Below are positions 22,254-31,500 of a DNA stretch of 64,000 bases, one piece after another. The notes beneath the pieces were generated by a model. That model searched no databases, was not told the origin of the DNA, and was given only the letters and a program-made list of their open reading frames with translations. The stretch lies in NCBI GenBank assembly GCA_019455065.1, contig JACFNC010000002.1, positions 1 through 64,000 on the forward strand, read 5' to 3'. The stretch is from Rhodospirillales bacterium. Its GTDB lineage: Bacteria > Pseudomonadota > Alphaproteobacteria > Rhodospirillales > Magnetospirillaceae. Both the position numbers and the translations under genes were made by a program. Positions within the stretch are counted from its first letter, which is position 1. The number at the start of each line of letters is the position of its first letter.

Positions 22254-22952
22254 ATGCTGTTCCCCGTTCCCCTCGTTCGCGGCAGCCTGGTCCGCCGCTA
22301 CAAGCGCTTTTTCGGCGAGGTCTTGCTCGACGGCGGCGAACTTGTCACCGCGCATTGCGCGAATACGGGAGCGATGATCGGGCTGAGCGCGCCCGGCTCC
22401 GAGGTCTGGCTGTCTCCGGCCGGCGGCTCGGGACGCAAGCTGCTTTGGAACTGGGAGATGGTGCGGGTGGACGGGGGGCTGGTCGGCGTGCATACCGGCC
22501 ATCCCAACCGCCTTGTCGCCGAGGCCGTGCGCGATGGCCGGATACCGGAGCTGGCCGGCTACGAAACGATGCGGGCGGAGGTCCGATACGGGCGCAACTC
22601 GCGGATCGACCTGTTGCTGGAGGCGGACGGAAGACCCAAATGCTACGTCGAGGTCAAGAACGTACATCTGAAGCGCGGAACGGCGGCGGAATTCCCCGAT
22701 GCGGTCACCATGCGTGGCGCCAAGCACCTGGCCGAACTGGCCGCCATGGCGGCCGCCGGCTGCCGCGCGGTGATGGTCTTCCTTGTGCAGCGGGGCGATT
22801 GCGACCACTTCCGCATCGCCGGAGACATCGACCCCGGCTATGCCGCGGCGCTGGCCAAGGCAATGGCGGACGGGGTGGAGGCGATCTGCTATAGTTGCGC
22901 CCTCGACCTTGAAGGAATTACCGTCCATCGGCCGCTTACGATGGCCTTGTAG
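22254..22952 (+). CDS. sfsA: DNA/RNA nuclease SfsA family protein
   Basis: 232-residue protein with SfsA signatures: RRYKRFFGEVLLDGGELVTAHCANTGAMIG, here split as RRYKRFFGEVLL and TAHCANTGAMIG, then VGVHTGHPNRLV and the nuclease-like acidic core YVEVKNVHLKRG. First described as a sugar-fermentation stimulation protein; the fold is an OB domain joined to a restriction-nuclease-like domain. Part of a short + strand run with map and radC. Confidence 0.94.
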   Translation: MLFPVPLVRGSLVRRYKRFFGEVLLDGGELVTAHCANTGAMIGLSAPGSEVWLSPAGGSGRKLLWNWEMVRVDGGLVGVHTGHPNRLVAEAVRDGRIPELAGYETMRAEVRYGRNSRIDLLLEADGRPKCYVEVKNVHLKRGTAAEFPDAVTMRGAKHLAELAAMAAAGCRAVMVFLVQRGDCDHFRIAGDIDPGYAAALAKAMADGVEAICYSCALDLEGITVHRPLTMAL

Positions 22953-22979
22953 ACCCGGACAGCCGGATAATTGCGAGAC

Positions 22980-23789
22980 ATGGAACGCGACGAAGTCACG
23001 ATCGAACCAACCAGCGTGAAGCTCCACAGCCCCCAGGATTTCGAAGGGATGCGCCGGGCCGGGCGGCTGGCCGCGGAAACCCTCGACTACATCACCCCCT
23101 ACGTGGTTCCTGGAACGACCACGGGCGAACTCGATCGGCTGTGCCATGAGTTCATCGTCAGCGGCGGCGGCATCCCAGCCCCGCTGAACTATCGCGGCTA
23201 CCCGCGGTCCATCTGCACGTCGGTGAACCACGTCGTCTGCCACGGCATCCCCGGCGACAAGGTCCTGATCGAGGGCGACATCGTCAACATCGACATCACC
23301 ACGATCGTCGACGGCTGGCACGGCGACACCAGCCGCATGTTCCCCATCGGCAAGGTCGGGGTGAAGGCGATGAACCTGATCAACACCACCTACGAGGCCA
23401 TGATGCGGGGAATCGAGGCTGTTCGTCCCGGCGCCACGCTGGGCGACATCGGCCACGCCATCCAGAGCCATGCCGAGGCGAATCGCTGTTCGGTGGTGCG
23501 CGATTTCTGCGGCCACGGCCTGGGCCGGGTCTTCCACGAGCCGCCGAACGTGATGCACTACGGCCGCCCCGGCCGCGGCCTGGTGCTGCGCGAGGGGATG
23601 TTCTTCACCATCGAGCCTATGATCAACGCCGGCCGACCGGAAACCAAAATCCTGAGCGATGGCTGGACGGCTGTGACCAAGGACAAGTCGTTGTCGGCGC
23701 AGTTCGAGCACTCGGTCGGCGTCACCGCCGACGGCTGGGAAATCTTCACGCTGTCGCCGGCCGGCCTGCACCGCCCGCCCTACGGCTGA
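22980..23789 (+). CDS. map: Type I methionine aminopeptidase
   Basis: 269-residue metalloenzyme removing N-terminal Met from nascent proteins. The five metal ligands of the family are recognisable: D in [20 protein letters not shown] (two Asp), H in [13 protein letters not shown] in FFTIEPMIN and the last Glu in [10 protein letters not shown]. The ATG at 22980 gives the usual length; a TTG lies three codons earlier. Confidence 0.97.
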   Translation: MERDEVTIEPTSVKLHSPQDFEGMRRAGRLAAETLDYITPYVVPGTTTGELDRLCHEFIVSGGGIPAPLNYRGYPRSICTSVNHVVCHGIPGDKVLIEGDIVNIDITTIVDGWHGDTSRMFPIGKVGVKAMNLINTTYEAMMRGIEAVRPGATLGDIGHAIQSHAEANRCSVVRDFCGHGLGRVFHEPPNVMHYGRPGRGLVLREGMFFTIEPMINAGRPETKILSDGWTAVTKDKSLSAQFEHSVGVTADGWEIFTLSPAGLHRPPYG

Positions 23790-23797
23790 TTCAGTTC

Positions 23798-24478
23798 GTG
23801 ACCGACCAAGCGCCGCACTATCTTGGTCACCGCCAGAGGCTGCGGGAGCGGTTCCTCGCCGGCCCGGAATCCCTGCCCGATTACGAGTTGCTGGAACTGC
23901 TGCTGATGCAGGCCATTCCGCAGCGCGACGTCAAACCGCTGGCCAAGGCGCTCATCGCGCGCTTCGGCAGCTTCGCCGAGGTCGTTTCGGCGCCGCCGGA
24001 AGCCCTGATGGAGGTCGAGGGCATCAAGCAGGCCACCGCCGCGGCAATCAAGGTGGTCCGCGAGGCGGCCGTGCGGCTGGCCCGCGAGCAGGTGCTGAAG
24101 CGCCCGGTGCTCAGTTCGTGGGATGCTTTGCTCGACTACTGCCGGGCCAGCGTCGCCTTTGAGGGCATCGAGCAGTTCCGGCTGCTCTTCCTCGACCGCA
24201 AGAACGTGCTGATCGCCGACGAGGCGCAGCAGCGCGGCACCGTCGACCACACGCCGGTCTATCCCCGCGAGGTCGTCAAACGCGCCCTGGAACTGGGTGC
24301 CTCGGCACTGATCATGGTGCACAACCATCCCAGCGGGGATCCCACACCGAGCCGCGCCGACATCGAGATGACCAAGCTGGTGCGCGACGCGCTCAAAGCG
24401 GTCGGCATCGTGCTGCACGACCACCTCGTGATCGGCCGCGCGGGCCACGCCTCGTTCAAGAGCCTGGGACTGCTGTAG
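23798..24478 (+). CDS. radC: DNA repair-family protein RadC (JAB/MPN domain)
   Basis: 226 residues from a GTG start. The N-terminal helix-hairpin-helix region ([21 protein letters not shown]) is followed by the JAMM metal site [14 protein letters not shown]. Although named for repair, the enzymatic role of RadC is unsettled. Its stop overlaps the end of the convergent thioesterase gene by 23 bases. Confidence 0.95.
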   Translation: MTDQAPHYLGHRQRLRERFLAGPESLPDYELLELLLMQAIPQRDVKPLAKALIARFGSFAEVVSAPPEALMEVEGIKQATAAAIKVVREAAVRLAREQVLKRPVLSSWDALLDYCRASVAFEGIEQFRLLFLDRKNVLIADEAQQRGTVDHTPVYPREVVKRALELGASALIMVHNHPSGDPTPSRADIEMTKLVRDALKAVGIVLHDHLVIGRAGHASFKSLGLL

Positions 24479-24902
24479 CCGGTAGTTCAACCAGCAAACT
24501 GCGTGCCTTCTCTCTTAAGTCAGCGGGCAGCGGAAGCCCCGTGCGCGCCTTGAGGTCGAAATACACGGTGACGGCCAGCAAGGTGGCGTGGATCTGCCCG
24601 TCAGCCGCGTTGCGCATGACGTGGAAGGCCTCGATGGACTTGGTGCCGACGCGCGTGACGCCGCTTTCGATGCGCACCAACCCGCCCATCGGCACCTCGC
24701 GCTTGTACTCGATCACGTTCTTGACATCGACCCAACCGAGTTGGGTCCTGGCGATGGTGTCCGGCGAAAACCCCATCGCCAGGAAGAGGTGCCAGCTCGC
24801 CTGATCGAACATCCCGAGATAATACTGGGTCGTCAGGTGCCCCATCATGTCGCACAGCCACGGATAGGCGACTCCGCGATAGGTCTCGATATACCCGCTC
24901 AT
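24456..24902 (-). CDS. Acyl-CoA thioesterase, 4HBT (hotdog) family
   Basis: 148-residue hotdog-fold protein, with strong ribosome-binding site GGGGGAGGAT at the ATG at 24902. The family pattern [25 protein letters not shown] corresponds to the D/N-H-hotdog helix start of 4-hydroxybenzoyl-CoA-type thioesterases (shown here as [20 protein letters not shown]). It also has [22 protein letters not shown]. Substrate unknown. Just downstream of a second hotdog gene, 30 bases apart. Confidence 0.88.
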   Translation of the reverse strand: MSGYIETYRGVAYPWLCDMMGHLTTQYYLGMFDQASWHLFLAMGFSPDTIARTQLGWVDVKNVIEYKREVPMGGLVRIESGVTRVGTKSIEAFHVMRNAADGQIHATLLAVTVYFDLKARTGLPLPADLREKARSLLVELPATAVPGS

Positions 24903-24932
24903 ATCCTCCCCCAAAGATAGTCTGGGCCGATC

Positions 24933-25385
24933 TTAGGGGCGGTCTGGCGCGTTGTGGAGACACATCATGGTCGCCTGCATCATGGCGACGGGCTTTTCGT
25001 GGCCCTCCTTGACGGCGGAGACCTCGGCCTGAACGACGGTGATCGTCTTGCCGGAGCGCTTGACCTCGGCCCGCGCGATCAGCCTCTCGCCGACCGCGGG
25101 GGCCAACAAGTTCATCTTGAATTCGATGGTAAGAACCGACGAGTCGGCCGGCATCAGGCTGTAGGCCGCATAACCGGCCGCATTGTCGGCGAGTGTCCCG
25201 GTGACCCCGGCATGAAGGAAGCCGTGCTGCTGACACAGATCCTCGCGGAACGGAAGCTCGATGGTGCAGCGGCCGGGAGCCACATCGGTCAGTTCGGCGC
25301 CGATGGTGCGCATGAAGGGCTGGCGACCGAAGCTGTCGCGCACCCGCTGTGCAAAATCGGGATCAAGGGGGGTTGGTCTGGCCAT
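24933..25385 (-). CDS. PaaI-family thioesterase
   Basis: 150-residue hotdog thioesterase of the PaaI/YigI type: LCQQHGFLHAGVTGTLADNAAGYAA contains the HG-FLHAG-D/N motif (core QQHGFLHAGVTGTLADNA). I chose the ATG at 25385 (MARPTPLDPDF); the upstream open stretch overlaps the TetR control region. Divergent from a TetR-type regulator with a paired operator between them, so it is probably regulated by it. Confidence 0.88.
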   Translation of the reverse strand: MARPTPLDPDFAQRVRDSFGRQPFMRTIGAELTDVAPGRCTIELPFREDLCQQHGFLHAGVTGTLADNAAGYAAYSLMPADSSVLTIEFKMNLLAPAVGERLIARAEVKRSGKTITVVQAEVSAVKEGHEKPVAMMQATMMCLHNAPDRP

Positions 25386-25432
25386 GCTTGCCCTCGCCTG
25401 CACGGAATTGTTCGGGTTGTTCCCTGCCGGCC

Positions 25433-25448
25433 CATACGATACCGTATG
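25433..25448. promoter_or_regulatory. Palindromic operator O1 in the thioesterase/TetR divergent region
   Basis: CATACG (25433-25438) and CGTATG (25443-25448) form a dyad around ATAC. A second, nearly identical dyad lies 29 bases away, centre to centre. Probable binding site for the adjacent TetR protein. Confidence 0.65.
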
Positions 25449-25462
25449 GAGGGCGTCAGTCA

Positions 25463-25476
25463 ATACGGAAGCGTAT
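25463..25476. promoter_or_regulatory. Palindromic operator O2 overlapping the tetR start codon
   Basis: ATACG (25463-25467) and CGTAT (25472-25476) around GAAG. It shares the ATACG-N4-CGTAT core with O1 and covers the first two bases of the tetR ATG, which would allow autorepression. Confidence 0.6.
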
Positions 25477-26047
25477 GGAAACGGTCGGGGAGGCAAGCGC
25501 GGGCGGACGGGCCGGATGGCTGGAGGCGGGTTTCGACGCGCTGGCCGAAGGCGGCGTGGCCAATGTGCGGGTGGAGGTGCTGGCAAAGCGGCTGGGCGTC
25601 ACCAAGGGCGGATTCTACTGGCATTTCCGCGACCGCCCGGAATTGCTGTCGGCGTTGCTGGCCGACTGGCGCGACGGCCGCATCCGGACCATCGACCAAC
25701 AGACGAGCCGACTTGGCGGCGAGCCGGTCGCGACCGCGCTACGGCGCCTTCTGGACCTGTATCTGGGGCGTGGCAATCCGCGCGGCACGGCAATCGAACT
25801 GGCGGTGCGCGATTGGGCGCGACGTCAAACGGAAGCGGCGGATGCCGTGGCTGCGGTCGATCGCCATCGGCTGGAGTGCGTGTCGCGCCTGTTTGCACAA
25901 ATGAATTTTGCGCCCGAACAGGCCTTCGCGCGGGCTTACCTCTTCTATGCCTTCATCTTCGGCCAGAGCCTGCTGGTCTGTGATCGCCATGCCGCCGACA
26001 TGGCGCGTACACGCGAAACGTGCGCGCAGCTCTTGGTCGGGGAATGA
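25475..26047 (+). CDS. TetR/AcrR family transcriptional regulator
   Basis: 190-residue regulator. The N-terminal TetR helix-turn-helix is clear (VRVEVLAKRLGVTKGGFYWHF). The C-terminal ligand domain is unassigned. Start at 25475 (MET VGEAS) is preferred to an upstream ATG at 25349 that overlaps the divergent thioesterase gene. Likely controls itself and the PaaI/4HBT thioesterase pair through the two dyads; the ligand is possibly an acyl-CoA or fatty acid (inference). Followed by a strong bidirectional terminator. Confidence 0.9.
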   Translation: METVGEASAGGRAGWLEAGFDALAEGGVANVRVEVLAKRLGVTKGGFYWHFRDRPELLSALLADWRDGRIRTIDQQTSRLGGEPVATALRRLLDLYLGRGNPRGTAIELAVRDWARRQTEAADAVAAVDRHRLECVSRLFAQMNFAPEQAFARAYLFYAFIFGQSLLVCDRHAADMARTRETCAQLLVGE

Positions 26048-26050
26048 CCG

Positions 26051-26076
26051 CCGGTCGCCCCGTCCGGGGCGACCGG
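26051..26076. terminator. Bidirectional terminator hairpin between tetR and tpx
   Basis: Perfect 11-bp stem: CCGGTCGCCCC (26051-26061), loop GTCC, GGGGCGACCGG (26066-26076). It sits in the 37-bp gap between two convergent stops. There is no T-run, but the stem is very stable. Confidence 0.75.
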
Positions 26077-26084
26077 ACGCAGTG

Positions 26085-26588
26085 CTAACGCCGGACCGCG
26101 GCCAGCACCGACTCGTAATCCGGTTCCTGGCCGATTTCCGGCACGAGCTGGGTATAGGCCACGTTCCCGTCCTTGCCGACCACGACGACCGAACGCGCCA
26201 GCAGGCCGGCCAGCGGACCCTCGACGATCTTCACGCCGTAGCGCTCGCCGAATGCCTTGTCGCGCAGGTCGGACACCGAACGCACCCGTTCCAGCCCTTC
26301 GGCGCCGCAGAACCGGGCGTGGGCAAAGGGCAGGTCGGCGGAGGCGCAGAGCACCACGGCGCCGCCAAGCTTGTCGACCTCGGCGTTGAAACGCCGAACC
26401 GACGCCGCGCAGACGGGCGTATCGACGCTGGGGAAAATGTTGAGAACGACCGTCTTGCCGGCGAAGTCCTTGAGCGAAACATCCGCAAGATCGGTGCCGG
26501 TCAACGCGAAGTCGGGCGCCTTGCTTCCGACGGCCGGCAGTTCGCCGCTGGTGTGGATGGGATTGCCCTTGAAAGTGACGACGGCCAT
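26085..26588 (-). CDS. tpx: Thiol peroxidase (peroxiredoxin)
   Basis: 167-residue atypical 2-Cys peroxiredoxin of the Tpx group. It begins AVVTFKGNPIHTSGELP. The peroxidatic Cys is in PSVDTPVCAASVRRF and the resolving Cys in AHARFCGAEGL. Reduces lipid and other hydroperoxides using thioredoxin. Single-gene unit; the 169-bp upstream region towards the diguanylate cyclase holds no recognised site. Confidence 0.95.
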   Translation of the reverse strand: MAVVTFKGNPIHTSGELPAVGSKAPDFALTGTDLADVSLKDFAGKTVVLNIFPSVDTPVCAASVRRFNAEVDKLGGAVVLCASADLPFAHARFCGAEGLERVRSVSDLRDKAFGERYGVKIVEGPLAGLLARSVVVVGKDGNVAYTQLVPEIGQEPDYESVLAAVRR

Positions 26589-26757
26589 CGATCTCGCACT
26601 CCTATGTTAATCATTCTAATGCGACAATCTGCCCGAAGCGCAGCGGAACGGCAATCGGCCGATGGTCCTGCATGGGAGATTTCGTGGGAGGGAATGTTGC
26701 GCACGCTATCCTGCTGGTGTATTCAACAAACCCTGATTTTTTCCTATTAGGATAGTC

Positions 26758-28419
26758 ATGTCGTCGCATGCGGTCTCTGCCTCGTTGAACGGTGACGAGG
26801 TAAAGGCGTTGCTGGACCAGACGGTCGCCGGCTTCTCCGTTTTGCAGGACGGACGGTTCGTCTACGTGAATGAAGGGCTGTGCGAGATTTTCGGCTACTG
26901 CCGGGCCGCCCTGCTGGGAATGGAACCGGAAACCCTGATCCATCCGGAAGACCGTCCCACCTTCCGGCGCAACGTCGCCCTGCGGCTCAGCGGGGTCGAG
27001 AAGAGCCTGCGCTATACCCTGCGTGCGGTGCGACAGGATGGCTCCCCGCTCACCATCGACGTCCACGGCGCGCGTGTCTTGCACGGCGGCAGGCCCGCCA
27101 TCGCCAGCGTCATCGTCAACATCACCGAATTGGCGGAAAGCGAGGGGCGGCTCCAGGAGATCGCCTCGCTGCTGACCGAGGGCGTTTACGTCGCGGACGA
27201 GCACGACCGCCTGACGTTCATCAATCCCGCCGGCGCGGCGCTACTCGGCTACGACGCCGGCGATCTGGTCGGCCGCAAGGCGCACGGAACCTTCCACAAT
27301 CGGCATCCCGACGGAACCCCCTACCCCTTCCAGGCCTGCCCGAGTCGCAGGGCGATGGTCGAGGGGCAAGTCGTCAAGGCTCCCGTGGAGCATTTCATCG
27401 GCGCCGACGGAAACTGGCTTCCCGTCGCGCTCTCCGCCGCCCCCATCCTGCACGGCGGCAGATGCCATGGCGCCGTGGTCGCCTTCCACGACATAACCGA
27501 GCGGCTCGGTTACCAGAAGGCGCTCGAACAAAGCGAGGCGCGGTGGCGACAGTTGTTCAACGCCAGCAACGATTCGGTCTTCGTCCACGATCCCGGCTCC
27601 GCGGCGACCCCCGGGCGTATCCTCGAGGTCAACGACGTGGCCTGCGCGCTTCTTGGCTATACGCGCGATGAATTGCTCGCCATGTCGATCGCCGACATCG
27701 ACGATCCGGCAAGCATCGTCGACGGCGATTCGGTGGAGGCGCAACTTAGGGAGCATGGACGCGCCCTATTCGAGCGCCGGCACATGGCCAAGGACGGGCG
27801 ACACATACCCGTTGAGATCAATGCGCAGGTATTCGAAATGGAGGGGCGGGAAGCGATCATCTCGGTCGCCCGCGACATCACCGAGCGCAAACGCGCCGAA
27901 GCCCGCATCCACCATTTGGCGCATCACGACATACTGACCGATCTTCCGAACCGGCAACTGATGACCGATCGCCTGCGCGCGGGTCTCGAACAGGCGAAGC
28001 GTCATCGTCGCGCGCTGGCCGTCCTGTTTGTGGATTTGGACGGGTTCAAGCAGGTTAACGACGTCCACGGGCACGACGTCGGCGACGAATTGCTGAAGGC
28101 CGCGGCGAGCCGGCTTCTTGCGTGCGTCCGCCGCGCCGATACGGTCTGTCGTCTGGGGGGGGACGAGTTCGTTGTCATCCTCACGGAAACCGCCGGCGGC
28201 AACGGCGCGGAAAAGGTGGCGGAGAAAATTCTCGCCGAAATCAAGAAACCATTCGAAATCCCAAAGCGGACTTTGCGCGTCGGCGCCAGCGTGGGGGTGA
28301 GCGTTTTTCCAACGCACGGACAGTCCGCGGAAGATCTCATCCGCCAGGCAGACGATGCGATGTACGCGGCGAAACGAAAGGGCAAGGGCACCTTCGTGAT
28401 CGCCGGACCGGGCGGCTGA
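26758..28419 (+). CDS. PAS-PAS-PAS-GGDEF diguanylate cyclase
   Basis: 553 residues with no predicted membrane segment. Three PAS domains (about 1-130, 135-255, 260-380), each ending with a PAC-type sequence (SVIVNITELAESE, VVAFHDITERL, ISVARDITERKRAEA). The C-terminal GGDEF domain (about 385-550) has the intact active motif in CRLGGDEFVVIL and an inhibitory I-site RRAD five residues before it. It is thus predicted to make cyclic di-GMP under product feedback, in response to an unknown cytosolic or redox cue. No EAL domain. Confidence 0.94.
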   Translation: MSSHAVSASLNGDEVKALLDQTVAGFSVLQDGRFVYVNEGLCEIFGYCRAALLGMEPETLIHPEDRPTFRRNVALRLSGVEKSLRYTLRAVRQDGSPLTIDVHGARVLHGGRPAIASVIVNITELAESEGRLQEIASLLTEGVYVADEHDRLTFINPAGAALLGYDAGDLVGRKAHGTFHNRHPDGTPYPFQACPSRRAMVEGQVVKAPVEHFIGADGNWLPVALSAAPILHGGRCHGAVVAFHDITERLGYQKALEQSEARWRQLFNASNDSVFVHDPGSAATPGRILEVNDVACALLGYTRDELLAMSIADIDDPASIVDGDSVEAQLREHGRALFERRHMAKDGRHIPVEINAQVFEMEGREAIISVARDITERKRAEARIHHLAHHDILTDLPNRQLMTDRLRAGLEQAKRHRRALAVLFVDLDGFKQVNDVHGHDVGDELLKAAASRLLACVRRADTVCRLGGDEFVVILTETAGGNGAEKVAEKILAEIKKPFEIPKRTLRVGASVGVSVFPTHGQSAEDLIRQADDAMYAAKRKGKGTFVIAGPGG

Positions 28420-28560
28420 CTGTTCTCGGCAGAGCCGCAAGCGTCTTTTTTGAATATCTCCAACTCATAGAACGATGCGCGGTTGACCGCGATCCGGACA
28501 TGCCCATCTGCGCCTTGTGGGCATTCGCAACCGGGAGCCGCCGCGGTCGCGGCGGAAGTG

Positions 28561-31500
28561 ATGACCGCCATGGACCCGCCTCACAGCCTCAAGGTCCTGG
28601 GGCCGTTCGCCTTGGGAAACGGCGTGCGCCTTCCGACGCGCAAGGCGGAAGCCCTGCTTGCCTATCTCGCCATGGCGGCCGGCCGGCCTCACAGCCGGGA
28701 TGTGCTCGCCGCCCTGTTGTGGGGTGACCGGGCCGAAAAACAGGCGCGGCACAGCCTGAGCCAAACACTTTTCGCGATCCGAAAGGTACTGCTCGAGAGC
28801 GCGCCCGATTCCGCCCCCCTGACGGTGGACGGCGACCAGGTGTTCCTCGCCACGGACCATGTTTTCGTCGACGCCATCGACTTCGAGCGGCTGTCGGCTG
28901 ACGGATCTGTGCCGGCATTGGGGTCCGCCTCGGCTCTTTATCGGGGTGAACTTCTGCAGGGAATGAACCTTGGCGAGTTGGCCTTCGAGGAGTGGCTGAC
29001 CGCCGAGCGCAGCCGGTTCAGGGAAACGGCCCTGGGCGTGTTCGGGCGGCTGCTCGAAGCGCACGAGCGCGCCGGCGACCTGGAACGCGCCGTGCAGGCG
29101 GCCTTGCGGCTGGTGGCGGCGGATCGCCTTCAAGAAGGCGGACACCGCGCCTTGATGCGACTTTATCTGGCGCTCGGGCGGCCTGCGGCGGCGTTGCGCC
29201 AGTACGACCTTTACGCAGCGACGCTGCAACGAGAGCTTGGCATCGAGCCGGAAGCCGAGATGCGTCGGCTGCGCTCGGAGGTGATGAACCGGCGCCGGCG
29301 CACCGCGGCACCGTCTGCCGCTGCCGAGGCGCCTCGGCCCACTCCGGACATCACGCCGGCGCCGGCCGCCGAAACCCCGCCACCCACGCCGGTCCACGGA
29401 GAGGCCGTCACGGCCGAGCGGTTCGCCACCGCCGAGCGCAAGAGCGTGACGGTGCTCTGCGCCGGAGTCGCGGCGGCCGGTCATGCGATCGACGAGGTCG
29501 ACCCGGAGCATGCTCTGGAATGGACCGAACCAGTCGCCTCCGACCTCGTTCGCCACGCCGATCGTTTCGGCGGAACGGTCTGCGAACGGCGTGCCGACGG
29601 AATCATGGTCGTATTCGGCGCTCCCGTCGCCATCGAGGATCACGCCGTTCGGGGATGTCATGCCGCCCTTGCGATGCGCGGCGAGGTCGCATCCCGCTGG
29701 GGGGAACGGATCTCGATAAGGATCTCCCTGCATACGGGCGAAGCGGTGGTGCGTATGGGGTCCGAAGCGGGAGCCGGGAATTGTCGCGTCGATGGACCGG
29801 TTTTGCACGTGGCATCGGCCATCGAACACCTGCTTGCCTTCGATAGCATCGCGGTCAGTGGCGACGTGGTGCGGCGCGCCGGCGCCTATTTCCGCTTGGC
29901 GCCGGGCCGCACAGTGACGCTGCCCGGGTTGCGTAGCCCGGTCACGGTGCACGAGTTGGAGGATTTCTCGAGCGTTCGGACGCGCTGGGACGTTCAAGCC
30001 GCCCGCGGCCTCTCCCCGTTTGTCGGCCGTGGGGCCGAGATGGAGGTGTTGCGGACGGCGTTGGCCGGCGCGCAGACGGGAACCGGGGAGGTGGTGGCGG
30101 TCATCGGCGACCCAGGCGTCGGCAAGTCGCGCCTGGTCAACCGCTTCCTTCAGTCTTCGGACGGGGCAACCGTTCTCTACGCAACGGCATTCCCCCACGA
30201 ATCTGCCGCCTACCAACCGCTGCGCCGGATGCTTAGGGAATGGCTGCATGCCGAGGCCGACGAGCCGGCCTCCGTCACCGCCGACAGGCTGCGTCGCGCC
30301 CTGGACGCCTGCGAGCCCGCGCTGGTGGCCGCAACCCCGGCGCTCGCCTGGCTGATGGGGCTGCCGACCGTGGATCCCGGGTGGGAGTCCCTGGGGCCGG
30401 CTCAGCATCGGCGCCACGCCTTCGAAGCGGCCGCCGGCTTGTTGGCCGCCCTCAGCCGCGGGAACCCGCTAATCCTGGTCGTCGAGGACCTGCATTGGGC
30501 GGACGAAGGGACCCTGGCGCTGCTCGACGTTCTGGTGCAGGCGTCGCCGGGATTGCGGCTGATGATGATTTTGACCTTCCGTCCCGAATACCGCGATCCC
30601 TGGGCCGGACGCGCCCAACACAGGGTATGCCGGATCGGCCCGCTGGACGCCGACCCGGCGCGCGGGCTGCTAAACATGCTGTTGGGTCCGGATCCGGGAT
30701 TGGCCGGACTGAAGGAGGACCTGCTGCGCATCACCAATGGCAATCCGCTGTTTCTCGAAGAAAGCGTGCGTGCCCTGGCCGAAGGCGGCGACCTGGTTGG
30801 TGATCCGGGCGGTTACCGCCTCAGCGAAAAGGCGGGCGAGACGCCAATTCCACCCACCGTCCAGGACGTGATTGCGGCCCGCATCGATCGCCTTCCCCCG
30901 CGTGAGAAATGGGTCCTCCAGACGGCGGCGGTCTTGGGCGCGGAATTCGGGTATCGCCTGCTGGCCGAAATCGCGGGACTGTCGGAGGAGGAGCTTCACG
31001 ACGCCTTGCGATCGCTGCAACAGACCGAACATCTGTTCCAGACCGCCTTTTTCCCGCAGCAGGAATACGCCTTCAGGCACGCCCTCATCCGCCAGGTGGC
31101 GTACGGCAGCCTGCCGCGGACCCGGCGGGCCGCCATGCACGCCGAGGCCGCGCTCGCGTTGGAACGCCTTTGCGGCGAAGATCTGGGCGACACCCTGGAA
31201 AAGCTGGCCGAACACTGCGAATCGGGCGAACTGTGGAGCAAGGCGGCCGAATATCTCCTCAGGGCGGCGCGCAAATCCAAGGAGCGGTATGGCTATAGAC
31301 GGGCCGCCCTCCTGGCGCGCCGCGCCGACGAGGCCGCGGCCCGCCTGCCCGAGGGTGCGAACCAGGGTTTTCGCGTCGACGCGAGCACCTTGCTGGGCGA
31401 CCTCGCCAGCTTGGAAGGCGACATCGCACGCGCGAACGACTACTACGACTTCGCCGCCGCGCTGGAAGCCGACCCCCGCCGGCGGCGCCGTATCACCAAC

